Origin: JAVBPB01 sp031549965
GTDB taxonomy: Bacteria > Bacillota > Clostridia > Lachnospirales > Lachnospiraceae
Length of the DNA stretch: 21,049 nucleotides
Direction of reading: 5' to 3'
Assembly (NCBI GenBank): GCA_031549965.1
Contig: JAVBPB010000126.1
Coordinates: 1-21,049 of the forward strand
Each line of letters begins with the position of its first letter. The stretch's first letter is position 1. Below are positions 7,889 to 15,029 of this stretch, one piece after another. Below the pieces are notes generated by a model that had not been told where the DNA came from, did no database searches, and saw nothing but the letters and a program-made list of their open reading frames with translations. A program made the translations under genes and the position numbers.

Positions 7889-7927
7889 AAATTAAGTTTA
7901 CATAACAATATTATGTAAACTTAATTT
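7889..7927 (+). terminator. 17-bp hairpin after queG, probable terminator
   Basis: Bases 7889-7905 and 7911-7927 are perfect reverse complements around the five-base loop CAATA. The stem is AT-rich with a GTTTACATAA core. It lies 86 bases after the queG stop. The right arm ends in TTAATTT but no long T-run follows, so termination is likely but not certain. A hairpin at 18530-18564 has a similar core. Confidence 0.5.
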
Positions 7928-8062
7928 AATCATATAAAAAATTTGATTTTTATGCCTTATTAATAATAAAAAGAAGATTATGAATTATTAAAAACTTTGC
8001 ATAAATTAAAACTGTTTTAGATGTGAATACGAAAGAACCAAACAAAATATATAAATATACGA

Positions 8063-8146
8063 AGGGAGGAAGTTACTGTAAAATATTACAAAAAGTTAGA
8101 AGAAGCTTTTAAAAAAAATTTGTCTGCTAACAAATATATGTCATAA
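8063..8146 (+). pseudogene. Start-less small coding-like remnant with strong RBS
   Basis: GGGAGGA at 8064-8070 is a strong ribosome binding site. Seven bases later a frame opens at GTA (8078) and encodes a 22-codon, lysine- and leucine-rich peptide, VKYYKKLEEAFKKNLSANKY followed by two more residues and TAA at 8144-8146. There is no ATG, GTG or TTG at the expected place; GTA at 8078 is one base from GTG. This could be a small gene whose start codon was lost, or chance. I do not recognise the peptide. Confidence 0.25.
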
Positions 8147-8303
8147 TTAATTACATAAAAAATATTTTACTTAAACATATATTAGATAATTTGAAGATAA
8201 ATAAAATAGTAAAAAATTCATCAAAAGCGATACAAAAATAACAAATAAACATTAAACCTTAAATTCTATAACTTTTTATAAGTTTTCAGTAGCAAAGAAT
8301 CAT

Positions 8304-8840
8304 ATGCCATCTTGGAATTCAAGAGGACTTAGAGGCTCAACATTAGAAGAACTAATAAACCTTACAAACGAAAAATACAGAGAGAATAAATTGGCTCTAA
8401 TACAAAAAATACCTACCCCAATAAAGCCCATAAAAATAGATAAAGAGAATCGGCATATAACCCTTGCATATTTTGAACAAAAAAGTACAGTTGACTATAT
8501 AGGAGTAGTGCAAACCATACCCGTATGCTTTGATGCCAAAGAATGTAGTACAGAAAGTTTTCCTCTTCAAAACATCCATGAACATCAAATAAAATTTATG
8601 ACTGAATTTGAAGAGCAAGGTGGAATTTCATTCCTATTAATATATTTTACCAGCAAGGATATATTCTATTACATGGCTTACAAAACATTAGTTGAATTTT
8701 GGAATCGTTCAAAAGATGGTGGAAGAAAAAGTTTCACATACAAAGAACTAGATCCTCACTATCAAATTTCTACATACAACGGGGTATCAATACACTATTT
8801 AGAACTCTTACAACAAGATCTAAATAGCAGAAGTGATTAA
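8304..8840 (+). CDS. recU: Holliday junction resolvase RecU
   Basis: RecU is the Holliday-junction endonuclease of Bacillota, acting in recombinational repair and chromosome segregation. The protein is 178 aa. It has the nuclease core KSTVDYIG (residues 60-67) with Asp64, then FDAKE (76-80), whose Asp77 and Lys79 match the B. subtilis catalytic Glu101 and Lys103 region, and PLQNIHEHQ (87-95). A GGRKSFTYKELD segment near the C-terminus is also typical. The N-terminus is short compared with B. subtilis RecU and begins directly at PSWNSRGLRGS, as in many Clostridia. ATG 8304 is the only ATG, GTG or TTG after the in-frame stop at 8253, yet no clear Shine-Dalgarno sequence precedes it. It stands alone between an AT-rich gap and the histidine promoter. 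Confidence 0.92.
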   Translation: MPSWNSRGLRGSTLEELINLTNEKYRENKLALIQKIPTPIKPIKIDKENRHITLAYFEQKSTVDYIGVVQTIPVCFDAKECSTESFPLQNIHEHQIKFMTEFEEQGGISFLLIYFTSKDIFYYMAYKTLVEFWNRSKDGGRKSFTYKELDPHYQISTYNGVSIHYLELLQQDLNSRSD

Positions 8841-8917
8841 AAAACATAATTTAGAAACGAAAAAATAATATACAACTTTGCCTCGAAAACCTAAAAGGAC
8901 AAGGTGTCCCCAAAACC

Positions 8918-8971
8918 AAAGACTACAGCAGTAGAACATCCCAATAAAAAAGACTACAAAGATAGAACCCC
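8918..8971. repeat. Diverged tandem repeat of 31-base period upstream of hisZ
   Basis: Bases 8918-8942 and 8949-8971 share AAAGACTACA at the start, TAGAAC in the middle and CCC at the end, with about 19 matching positions. The pair lies 20-70 bases upstream of the hisZ -35 element, so it may be an old duplication or a regulator binding region. Function unknown. Confidence 0.4.
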
Positions 8972-8989
8972 ACCTATAACAAAAAAATC

Positions 8990-9018
8990 TTGACATTTTG
9001 CCAACAATAATATACAAT
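8990..9018 (+). promoter_or_regulatory. Sigma-A-like promoter of the his gene cluster
   Basis: A perfect TTGACA at 8990-8995 is followed after 17 bases by TACAAT at 9013-9018. Transcription would start near 9025, giving a leader of about 43 bases before hisZ. No T-box, attenuator hairpin or histidine-rich leader peptide is visible in the leader. Confidence 0.75.
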
Positions 9019-9067
9019 TTAAGTCAGCAACGAATCATCACTTTACCAAAATAAATCGAGGTGCAAT

Positions 9068-10345
9068 ATGAAAAATAAATTACTCCATACCCCCGAAGGT
9101 GTCAGAGACATCCATAATATCGAATGTGCAAAGAAATTACTATTACAAGATAAACTAAGCAATCTTCTAAAGATATATGGCTTTAAGGATGTTCAAACTC
9201 CAACCTTTGAATTTTTTGATGTATTTACCCAAGAGAATGGAACAATAAATGCTAATGAAATGTATAAATTTTTTGACAGAGATGGGAATACTTTGGTTTT
9301 AAGACCAGATATTACACCATCAATTGCCCGCTTTGCAGCTACATATTATAAAGAAGAAAGTTTGCCTATCAGACTTTGTTATGTGGGAAATACTTTTATT
9401 AATAAGGTAAGTTATCAGGGAAAGTTAAAAGAGACTACCCAACTTGGGGCAGAATTGATTAATGATGGATCATTGGATGCAGATGCGGAACTTTTGGCAC
9501 TTACTATTGAATGTATGTTAAAAGCTGGTTTGACCCATTTTCAAGTAGATTTAGGTCAAGTGGAATTTTTTCAGGGGCTTATAGAAGAAGCCGGATTTAT
9601 GCAAGAAGAAGAAATTAAACTTAGAATGTTAATAGAAGATAAGAATTTCTTTGGAGTAGAAGAATTAATTTCAGGTAAAAATATTAGTGAAGAACTTAAA
9701 AATGTATTTTTAAAATTACCTGAACTATTTGGAACAATTGAAAAACTACACATTGCTAAAGAGCTTACCAAAAATGAACGAGCTTTAAAAGCTATTTACA
9801 GACTAGAAAAAATTTATGAGATGCTTACATACTATGGACTTGAAAAATATATTACATTTGATCTTGGAATGCTTAGTGAGCATAATTATTATACAGGTAT
9901 AATTTTTAGGGCTTATACATTTGGTAATGGAGATGCAATTGTAAGGGGAGGCAGATATGATAATCTGGTTAAGCAGTTTGGAAAAGATTCACCTGCTGTA
10001 GGTCTTGTAATAATTATTGATGAGTTAATATCTGCTTTGTTTAGACAAAAGATAAATGTTGAATTAAATGATTCAAATACTCTTTTATTGTACGAACAAT
10101 CCCAGAAAAAAACAGCTGTTTTGCTTGCTAATCATTTTAGAAAAGATGAAATTAATATTGAACTTCTTAGCAGGGATAGTTCAAAAGAATTAGAAGATTA
10201 CATTCAATATGGTAAAAGAAAAAATATTGGTGGAATACTTTATATAGAAAATGATGAGGGCATTCATGTAATTAATATTGAAACTAATGAATCTACAAAA
10301 TCAAAACTTACAGACTATATTAATCCTAGTGAGTCGGAGGTATGA
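9068..10345 (+). CDS. hisZ: ATP phosphoribosyltransferase regulatory subunit HisZ
   Basis: HisZ is a catalytically inactive paralogue of histidyl-tRNA synthetase that binds short-form HisG. It is needed for activity and histidine feedback in the first step of histidine synthesis. The 425-aa protein starts with the family pattern TPEGVRDI. It has class II synthetase-like motifs: a motif 2-like region with RPDITPSIARFAA (about 78-90), GQVEFFQGL (161-169) and GMLSEHNYYTGIIFRAYT, then a motif 3-like GGRYDNLVKQFG. It lacks the anticodon-binding domain of a true HisRS; the last 90 residues are a divergent tail. GAGGTG precedes the ATG. The stop is one base before the hisG start, so HisZ and HisG are made together, as expected for partners. 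Confidence 0.93.
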   Translation: MKNKLLHTPEGVRDIHNIECAKKLLLQDKLSNLLKIYGFKDVQTPTFEFFDVFTQENGTINANEMYKFFDRDGNTLVLRPDITPSIARFAATYYKEESLPIRLCYVGNTFINKVSYQGKLKETTQLGAELINDGSLDADAELLALTIECMLKAGLTHFQVDLGQVEFFQGLIEEAGFMQEEEIKLRMLIEDKNFFGVEELISGKNISEELKNVFLKLPELFGTIEKLHIAKELTKNERALKAIYRLEKIYEMLTYYGLEKYITFDLGMLSEHNYYTGIIFRAYTFGNGDAIVRGGRYDNLVKQFGKDSPAVGLVIIIDELISALFRQKINVELNDSNTLLLYEQSQKKTAVLLANHFRKDEINIELLSRDSSKELEDYIQYGKRKNIGGILYIENDEGIHVINIETNESTKSKLTDYINPSESEV

Positions 10346-10346
10346 A

Positions 10347-10994
10347 ATGAGATATTTAACATTTGCACTTGCTAAAGGCAGATTAGCCAGAAAAACTCTT
10401 GAGATTTTTGAGCAAATTGGTATAACTTGTGATGAAATGAAAGATCCAAAATCCAGAAAACTGATTTTTGTAAATGAAGATTTAAAACTTAAGTTTTTCC
10501 TTGCAAAGGCTAGTGATGTTCCAACATATGTGGAATACGGAGCTGCCGATATTGGTATTGTTGGTAAAGATACCATACTTGAAGAAAGAAAAAAAATGTA
10601 TGAAGTAGTTGATCTTTCAATTGGAAAATGTAGAATGTGCGTATGCGGTCCAAAATCTGCAAAAGAATTATTACAAAATAATCATTTGATCAGAGTTGCA
10701 ACAAAATATCCAAATATTGCAAAGGATTATTTTTATAATGAGAAACATCAAACAGTTGAAATTATTAAATTAAATGGTTCTATTGAACTTGCTCCAATTG
10801 TTGGGTTATCTGAAGTTATTGTAGATATAGTCGAAACAGGTGCAACACTTAAGGAAAATGGTTTAGATGTGCTTGAAGAAATATGCACATTATCAGCAAG
10901 AATGGTGGTTAATCAAGTTAGTATGAAAATGGAAAACGAAAGAATTATCAAAATAATAAATGATTTAAAGCAATTCATAATTGCAAATCAATAA
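10347..10994 (+). CDS. hisG: ATP phosphoribosyltransferase, short form (HisG)
   Basis: HisG joins ATP and PRPP to form phosphoribosyl-ATP, the committed step of histidine synthesis. The protein is 215 aa, the short form that lacks the C-terminal regulatory domain and depends on HisZ, which is encoded directly upstream. Residues 1-15 carry the TFALAKGRLARKT pattern. The PRPP-binding loop is VDIVETGATLKENGL (159-173). ATG 10347 was chosen because CGGAGG at 10335-10340 is six bases upstream and the N-terminus then matches the family. An earlier in-frame start at 10278 would lie inside hisZ and add 23 unrelated residues. The gene is followed by hisD after 11 bases. Confidence 0.95.
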   Translation: MRYLTFALAKGRLARKTLEIFEQIGITCDEMKDPKSRKLIFVNEDLKLKFFLAKASDVPTYVEYGAADIGIVGKDTILEERKKMYEVVDLSIGKCRMCVCGPKSAKELLQNNHLIRVATKYPNIAKDYFYNEKHQTVEIIKLNGSIELAPIVGLSEVIVDIVETGATLKENGLDVLEEICTLSARMVVNQVSMKMENERIIKIINDLKQFIIANQ

Positions 10995-11005
10995 AGGAGG
11001 TTCTA

Positions 11006-12298
11006 ATGAAGATTTTAAAATTAGATTCTAATAATAAGCAAAACCTTTTGGAGAATTTATTAAAACGAAGCCCAAATAACTATGACAGTTATGGTGAGGT
11101 TGTTAATGAAATCATAAACAATGTAAAAGTTAAAAAAGATGAGGCTTTATTTGAATATACTAAAAAATTTGATGGTGCAGATATTAATGCCCAAAATATA
11201 CTTGTAACAAAAGAGGAAATTGAAGAAGCCTATAATTTAGTGGATTCTACACTTGTAGAAGTGATTAGAAAAGCCATTATAAACATAGATGACTTTCATA
11301 AAAAACAAAAACAGCTTAGTTGGTTTGACAGTAAACCTGATGGGACTATTCTTGGTCAAAAAGTTTCTGCAATTGAAAGTGTTGGTGTATATGTTCCCGG
11401 AGGAAAAGCGGCATATCCATCATCAGTATTAATGAATGTTATACCTGCTAAAGTAGCAGGAGTAAAAAGAATCGTTATGGTTACTCCTCCTGATAAAAAT
11501 GGCAAAGTAAATCCAGGTACTTTAGTTGCTGCAAATGAATCAGGTGTAACACAAATATATAAAGTAGGAGGAGCACAGGCAATAGCAGCACTGGCTTATG
11601 GTACAGAAAGTATTAAAAAAGTATATAAAATTGTTGGACCCGGAAACATCTATGTTGCTTTAGCAAAAAAATCAGTTTATGGTCATGTAAGCATTGACTC
11701 CATTGCAGGTCCAAGCGAAATTTTAGTTATTGCTGATGAAACAGCTAATCCAAGATATATTGCAGCCGATCTTTTATCACAGGCTGAACATGATGAACTG
11801 GCTTCTGCAATACTGGTTACAACAAGCCAAAAACTTGCAGATGAAGTTTCAAAAGAAGTTGATAATTTTGTTTCAATTCTTTCAAGAAAAGAAATATTAG
11901 AAAAATCTCTTGATAATTTTGGATATATATTAATAACAGATTCCTTAGAAGAATCAATAGATGTAGCTAATGAAATAGCATCTGAACATCTTGAAATTAT
12001 AACCAAAGATCCATTTCAGGTTATGACCAAAATTCAAAATGCAGGGGCAATATTTATAGGAGAATACTCAAGCGAACCGTTAGGTGACTATTTTGCAGGT
12101 ACAAACCACGTAATACCAACTAATGGTACAGCTAAATTTTTCTCCCCTTTAAGTGTGGATGATTTTACTAAAAAATCTAGTATATGCTATTATTCCAAAG
12201 AAGCATTGTATCCAATTCACAAAGATATTATTCAATTTGCAGAAGCTGAAAATTTAACGGCTCATGCTAATTCTATAAGAGTAAGGTTTGAAGATTAA
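11006..12298 (+). CDS. hisD: Histidinol dehydrogenase HisD
   Basis: HisD is a zinc enzyme that oxidises L-histidinol in two NAD-dependent steps to L-histidine, the end of the pathway. The protein is 430 aa, the normal length. The NAD-binding region includes GVYVPGGKAAYPSSVLMN (127-144). The zinc ligands are visible as Gln259 and His262 in LSQAEHDE, Asp361 in LGDYFAG and His420 near the C-terminus. The catalytic pair Glu327-His328 is in ASEHLEI. HVIPTNGTAKFFSPLSVDDF is intact. AAAGGAGG lies at good distance from the ATG. After it comes a gap of 127 bases with a separate promoter before hisB. Confidence 0.96.
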   Translation: MKILKLDSNNKQNLLENLLKRSPNNYDSYGEVVNEIINNVKVKKDEALFEYTKKFDGADINAQNILVTKEEIEEAYNLVDSTLVEVIRKAIINIDDFHKKQKQLSWFDSKPDGTILGQKVSAIESVGVYVPGGKAAYPSSVLMNVIPAKVAGVKRIVMVTPPDKNGKVNPGTLVAANESGVTQIYKVGGAQAIAALAYGTESIKKVYKIVGPGNIYVALAKKSVYGHVSIDSIAGPSEILVIADETANPRYIAADLLSQAEHDELASAILVTTSQKLADEVSKEVDNFVSILSRKEILEKSLDNFGYILITDSLEESIDVANEIASEHLEIITKDPFQVMTKIQNAGAIFIGEYSSEPLGDYFAGTNHVIPTNGTAKFFSPLSVDDFTKKSSICYYSKEALYPIHKDIIQFAEAENLTAHANSIRVRFED

Positions 12299-12354
12299 AT
12301 ATATAGTCAAATTTTTACGTACTAAATAAAAAAATTAAAACATACATTAATTAC

Positions 12355-12383
12355 TTGCATTTCTTTAGATTAATGATTATAAT
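12355..12383 (+). promoter_or_regulatory. Internal promoter upstream of hisB, flanked by an inverted repeat
   Basis: TTGCAT at 12355-12360 and a perfect TATAAT at 12378-12383 are 17 bases apart. Transcription would start near 12390, about 36 bases before hisB. The promoter is embraced by a 9-base inverted repeat, ACATACATT at 12340-12348 and its complement at 12381-12389, the right half overlapping the -10 element; this may be an operator. Confidence 0.65.
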
Positions 12384-12425
12384 GTATGTGTTTATAATAG
12401 CTTAAGTATAGAAAGGAAATATGCC

Positions 12426-13016
12426 ATGATTAATAGAACTTCCAAAATAACTAGAAAAACAAGTGAAACAGATGTAAATATTGAATTTGCTATTGATGGA
12501 AATGGAGTAATTGAAGTAGATACCGGTATCGGTTTTTTTGACCACATGTTAATTAATTTTGCAAAACATGGCATTTTTGATCTGAAAGCAATTATAAAGG
12601 GAGATTTGCACGTAGACTCTCATCATACTATTGAAGATACAGGTATTGCACTTGGGACTGCAATTAAAGAAGCTATAGGCGATAAAAAATGTATTAAACG
12701 TTATGGATCAGTTATACTTCCTATGGATGAAAGCTTAATATTAGTTTCACTTGATTTATCTGGAAGACCGTATTTTTCTTATAATGTTGATTTTGCAGTT
12801 GATAAGGTAGGATATATGGATACTGAATTAGTGAAAGAATTTTTCTATGCAATATCTTATTCAGCAGGTATGAACTTACATATTAAAAAATTAGACGGAA
12901 CAAATAATCATCATATTATAGAAGCAATTTTTAAGGCATTTGCAAAGGCACTTGATGAAGCCACTAGATACGACGACAGAATTACAGATGTACTATCAAC
13001 AAAAGGAAGCTTGTAA
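12426..13016 (+). CDS. hisB: Imidazoleglycerol-phosphate dehydratase HisB
   Basis: HisB dehydrates imidazoleglycerol phosphate to imidazoleacetol phosphate using a di-manganese centre. The protein is 196 aa, the stand-alone form without the histidinol-phosphatase domain of the enterobacterial fusion. Metal-binding motifs are FFDHML with His40, the HSHHTIED-type motif (here DSHHTIED) with His66 and His67, then LHIKKLDGTNNHHIIEAIFK with His152, His162 and His163. GRPYFSY at 113-119 is also conserved. AAAGGAAA precedes the ATG. Because a separate histidinol-phosphate phosphatase is not seen here, that step must be encoded elsewhere. The gene is preceded by its own promoter and followed by hisA after 42 bases. 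Confidence 0.95.
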   Translation: MINRTSKITRKTSETDVNIEFAIDGNGVIEVDTGIGFFDHMLINFAKHGIFDLKAIIKGDLHVDSHHTIEDTGIALGTAIKEAIGDKKCIKRYGSVILPMDESLILVSLDLSGRPYFSYNVDFAVDKVGYMDTELVKEFFYAISYSAGMNLHIKKLDGTNNHHIIEAIFKAFAKALDEATRYDDRITDVLSTKGSL

Positions 13017-13058
13017 TAACAAAAAAGCCTGAAATTTAGGCAAAACGGAGGTAATAGT

Positions 13059-13784
13059 ATGCAACTTTATCCAGCTATTGATATTAAAAATGGTCAATGT
13101 GTTAGATTAAGACAAGGTCAATTTCATGATGTAGAAGTTTACTCTAATACACCTGTAAAAATTGCTAAATTGTGGGAACAAATGGGTGCAACTTATATTC
13201 ATCTTGTGGATTTAGATGGAGCTTTAATGGGACACTCGGTAAATGAAAGTATAATTAAAGAAATTGCCAGTTCTTCATCTGTACCAATTCAAATAGGAGG
13301 AGGCATCAGAACAATAAAAGATATTGAAACTATGCTGTCCCTTGGAATAACCAGAGTTATTATTGGTACTAAGGCTGTTGAAAATCCGGCATTTATAAGA
13401 GAAGCAGTTAATTATTTTGGTGCAGAAAAAATAGTAATTGGTATTGATGCCAAAAATGGTATGGTTGCAATTGAAGGTTGGGAAAAAGTAAGTAATTATA
13501 ATGCGGTTGCTCTTGCTCAGCAAATGAAAGAAATGGGTGTAAAGACTATTGTATATACAGATATTTCTAAGGATGGAATGCTTCAAGGTCCAAATGTTGA
13601 ACATACCAAGGAATTAGTAGATTTTACAGGGCTTGAAATAATTGCTTCTGGTGGGGTATCATCTTTAAAAGATTTAGAAAGAGTTAAAGAAACTAATGTT
13701 CAGGGTGCGATTATTGGAAAAGCACTTTATGAAAACAGAATAGATTTAAAAGAGGCTATTGAACTTTTTGAAAGAGGAGAATAG
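13059..13784 (+). CDS. hisA: ProFAR isomerase HisA
   Basis: HisA is a (beta/alpha)8 barrel that catalyses the Amadori rearrangement of ProFAR to PRFAR. The protein is 241 aa. The N-terminal YPAIDIKNGQCVRLRQG has the general-base Asp8. VPIQIGGGIRT (75-85) is the first phosphate-binding loop, IGIDAKNG contains the general acid Asp130, and TDISKDGM (167-174) and the second phosphate loop IIASGGVSS are intact. These motifs separate HisA from HisF. CGGAGG is placed well before the ATG. It is followed after three bases by the HisIE fusion, whose ribosome binding site lies in the hisA tail. Confidence 0.95.
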   Translation: MQLYPAIDIKNGQCVRLRQGQFHDVEVYSNTPVKIAKLWEQMGATYIHLVDLDGALMGHSVNESIIKEIASSSSVPIQIGGGIRTIKDIETMLSLGITRVIIGTKAVENPAFIREAVNYFGAEKIVIGIDAKNGMVAIEGWEKVSNYNAVALAQQMKEMGVKTIVYTDISKDGMLQGPNVEHTKELVDFTGLEIIASGGVSSLKDLERVKETNVQGAIIGKALYENRIDLKEAIELFERGE

Positions 13785-13787
13785 TTT

Positions 13788-14960
13788 ATGTACAATAAAA
13801 TTATTCCTTGTTTTATCTTAAATAATGGAAAAATTATAGATAAGTTTAATAATGAATTACAAGATAATATTATAGATTTAGCCAAACACTATAGTGATAT
13901 TGGTGCTGATGAAATAATGATAATCGATAAAACTGATAATGATGTTAAAAAAGAATCTTTTGTAAGATTAATTAAGGAAATTACAAGAAATATAGAAATA
14001 CCTCTAATAGTCTATATTCATGCAAAAAGACTTGAAGACGTTAAAAAAGTTATTTATGCAGGTGCCAGTTCAATTATTTTTGATTCAGAGCATGTTGAAA
14101 GTGAAGAAGTTGTAAAGGATATTATTACACGTTTTGGAACAGATAGAATATTTGTTAAGAACAGCATTGAATTAATAAAATACTATGAAGCAAGTGATTT
14201 TGAAAATATCTATAATAATCTTACATCCGCCCATGAAAATGTTGAATTTTTGGTAAGTTTAGATTACTCCAGTGTAGATATAATGGAATTAAAGCATTTT
14301 CTAAAGGCTAAGGGGTTATGTGTAAATACATTTGAAAGTACCCTAAAGTTTTCTGATTTTAAACTTAATTCTGATGGAATGATACCAGTGGTTGTTCAGG
14401 ATTATAAGACCTTGGAAGTCCTTATGGTTGCATACATGAATAAGGAGTCTTTTGAGCTTACTGTAAAGACTGGCAAAATGACCTATTATAGTAGAAGTCG
14501 TAATGAACTTTGGATAAAAGGAGAAACTTCCGGACATTATCAATATGTTAAGTCTTTAGTAACTGATTGTGATTATGATACCATTTTGGCAAAGGTACAC
14601 CAAGTTGGAGTTTCATGTCATACTGGAAAAATGAGTTGTTTCTTTAATACATTGTTTAAAAAAGCTTATAATGAAACTAATCCACTTAAGGTTTTTGAAG
14701 AAGAATTTAATATAATTTTGGACAGGAAGATAAATCCTAAAGAAGGTTCGTATACAAATTATTTATTTGACAAAGGTATAGATAAAATTCTTAAAAAGGT
14801 TGGGGAAGAAGCAACTGAGATGGTAATTGCAGCAAAAAATCCTAATGCAGAAGAATTAAAGTATGAAATATCAGATTTTCTTTATCATATGATGGTTTTA
14901 ATGGCAGAATGTGGACTTGACTGGAAAGATATAGTGGATGAATTAGTTGACAGAAGATAA
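13788..14960 (+). CDS. hisIE: HisI-HisE bifunctional enzyme with degenerate HisF-like N-terminal domain
   Basis: This 390-aa protein carries out steps 2 and 3 of histidine synthesis: HisE hydrolyses phosphoribosyl-ATP to phosphoribosyl-AMP, and HisI opens its adenine ring. HisI spans about residues 186-290, with YYSRSRNELWIKGETSGH and the metal-binding cysteines Cys261 (TDCDYD), Cys277 (SCHTG) and Cys284 (SCFF). HisE spans about 301-390, with KKVGEEATEMVIAAKN and ISDFLYHMMVLM. Residues 1-180 resemble the start of the HisF barrel: IIPCFILNNGKII corresponds to the HisF IIPCLDVKDGRVV pattern, and LAKHYSDIGADEIMIID is close to HisF. However, the catalytic aspartate after the IPC motif is Ile10, and the GGGIR phosphate loop is replaced by YIHAKR, so this part should not be a synthase. 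It may be structural or regulatory. The fusion type is clear; the role of the extra domain is unknown. Confidence 0.9.
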   Translation: MYNKIIPCFILNNGKIIDKFNNELQDNIIDLAKHYSDIGADEIMIIDKTDNDVKKESFVRLIKEITRNIEIPLIVYIHAKRLEDVKKVIYAGASSIIFDSEHVESEEVVKDIITRFGTDRIFVKNSIELIKYYEASDFENIYNNLTSAHENVEFLVSLDYSSVDIMELKHFLKAKGLCVNTFESTLKFSDFKLNSDGMIPVVVQDYKTLEVLMVAYMNKESFELTVKTGKMTYYSRSRNELWIKGETSGHYQYVKSLVTDCDYDTILAKVHQVGVSCHTGKMSCFFNTLFKKAYNETNPLKVFEEEFNIILDRKINPKEGSYTNYLFDKGIDKILKKVGEEATEMVIAAKNPNAEELKYEISDFLYHMMVLMAECGLDWKDIVDELVDRR

Positions 14961-14980
14961 AAAATTTATCTTGAATTTTT
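14955..14980 (+). terminator. Weak terminator-like hairpin at the end of hisIE
   Basis: AGATAAA at 14955-14961 pairs with TTTATCT at 14965-14971 around a three-base loop, overlapping the hisIE stop codon, and is followed by TGAATTTTT. The stem is short and AT-only apart from one G-C pair, so it is a weak candidate. It is unclear whether transcription stops here. Confidence 0.25.
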
Positions 14981-14999
14981 TATTAATTTGTGCTAACAT
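14971..14999 (+). promoter_or_regulatory. Possible promoter for the 43-aa membrane protein gene
   Basis: TTGAAT at 14971-14976 and TAACAT at 14994-14999 are 17 bases apart. The -10 element is a poor match and the start of transcription would lie only about 10 bases before the ribosome binding site. Offered as a low-confidence candidate. Confidence 0.3.
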
Positions 15000-15029
15000 T
15001 ATACCAATGTAGCAAGGAGGCGATAATCA

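Larger units (their letters stand above)
7803..8303. other. AT-rich intergenic region between queG and recU
   Basis: This stretch of 501 bases is very AT-rich and holds no complete gene that I can support. It contains a 17-bp hairpin at 7889-7927, a strong ribosome-binding-like GGGAGGA at 8064-8070 followed by a start-less reading frame to 8146, and nothing else recognisable. I see no convincing consensus promoter for recU; TTGTCT at 8120-8125 with CATAAT at 8142-8147 (16-base spacer) is the best candidate and is weak. Confidence 0.6.

Noticed and set aside
8865..9017. 12-base direct repeat AATAATATACAA at 8865-8876 and 9006-9017
   Set aside because: The second copy overlaps the hisZ -10 element, but such an AT-rich 12-mer can recur by chance here and the first copy has no -35 partner.
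10278..10346. Earlier in-frame start for hisG
   Set aside because: It overlaps hisZ and adds unrelated residues; ATG 10347 has a well-placed CGGAGG.
13275..13604. 109-codon minus-strand frame opposite hisA
   Set aside because: Antisense shadow of a well-conserved gene; the product is Asn/Tyr/Phe-rich without known motifs.
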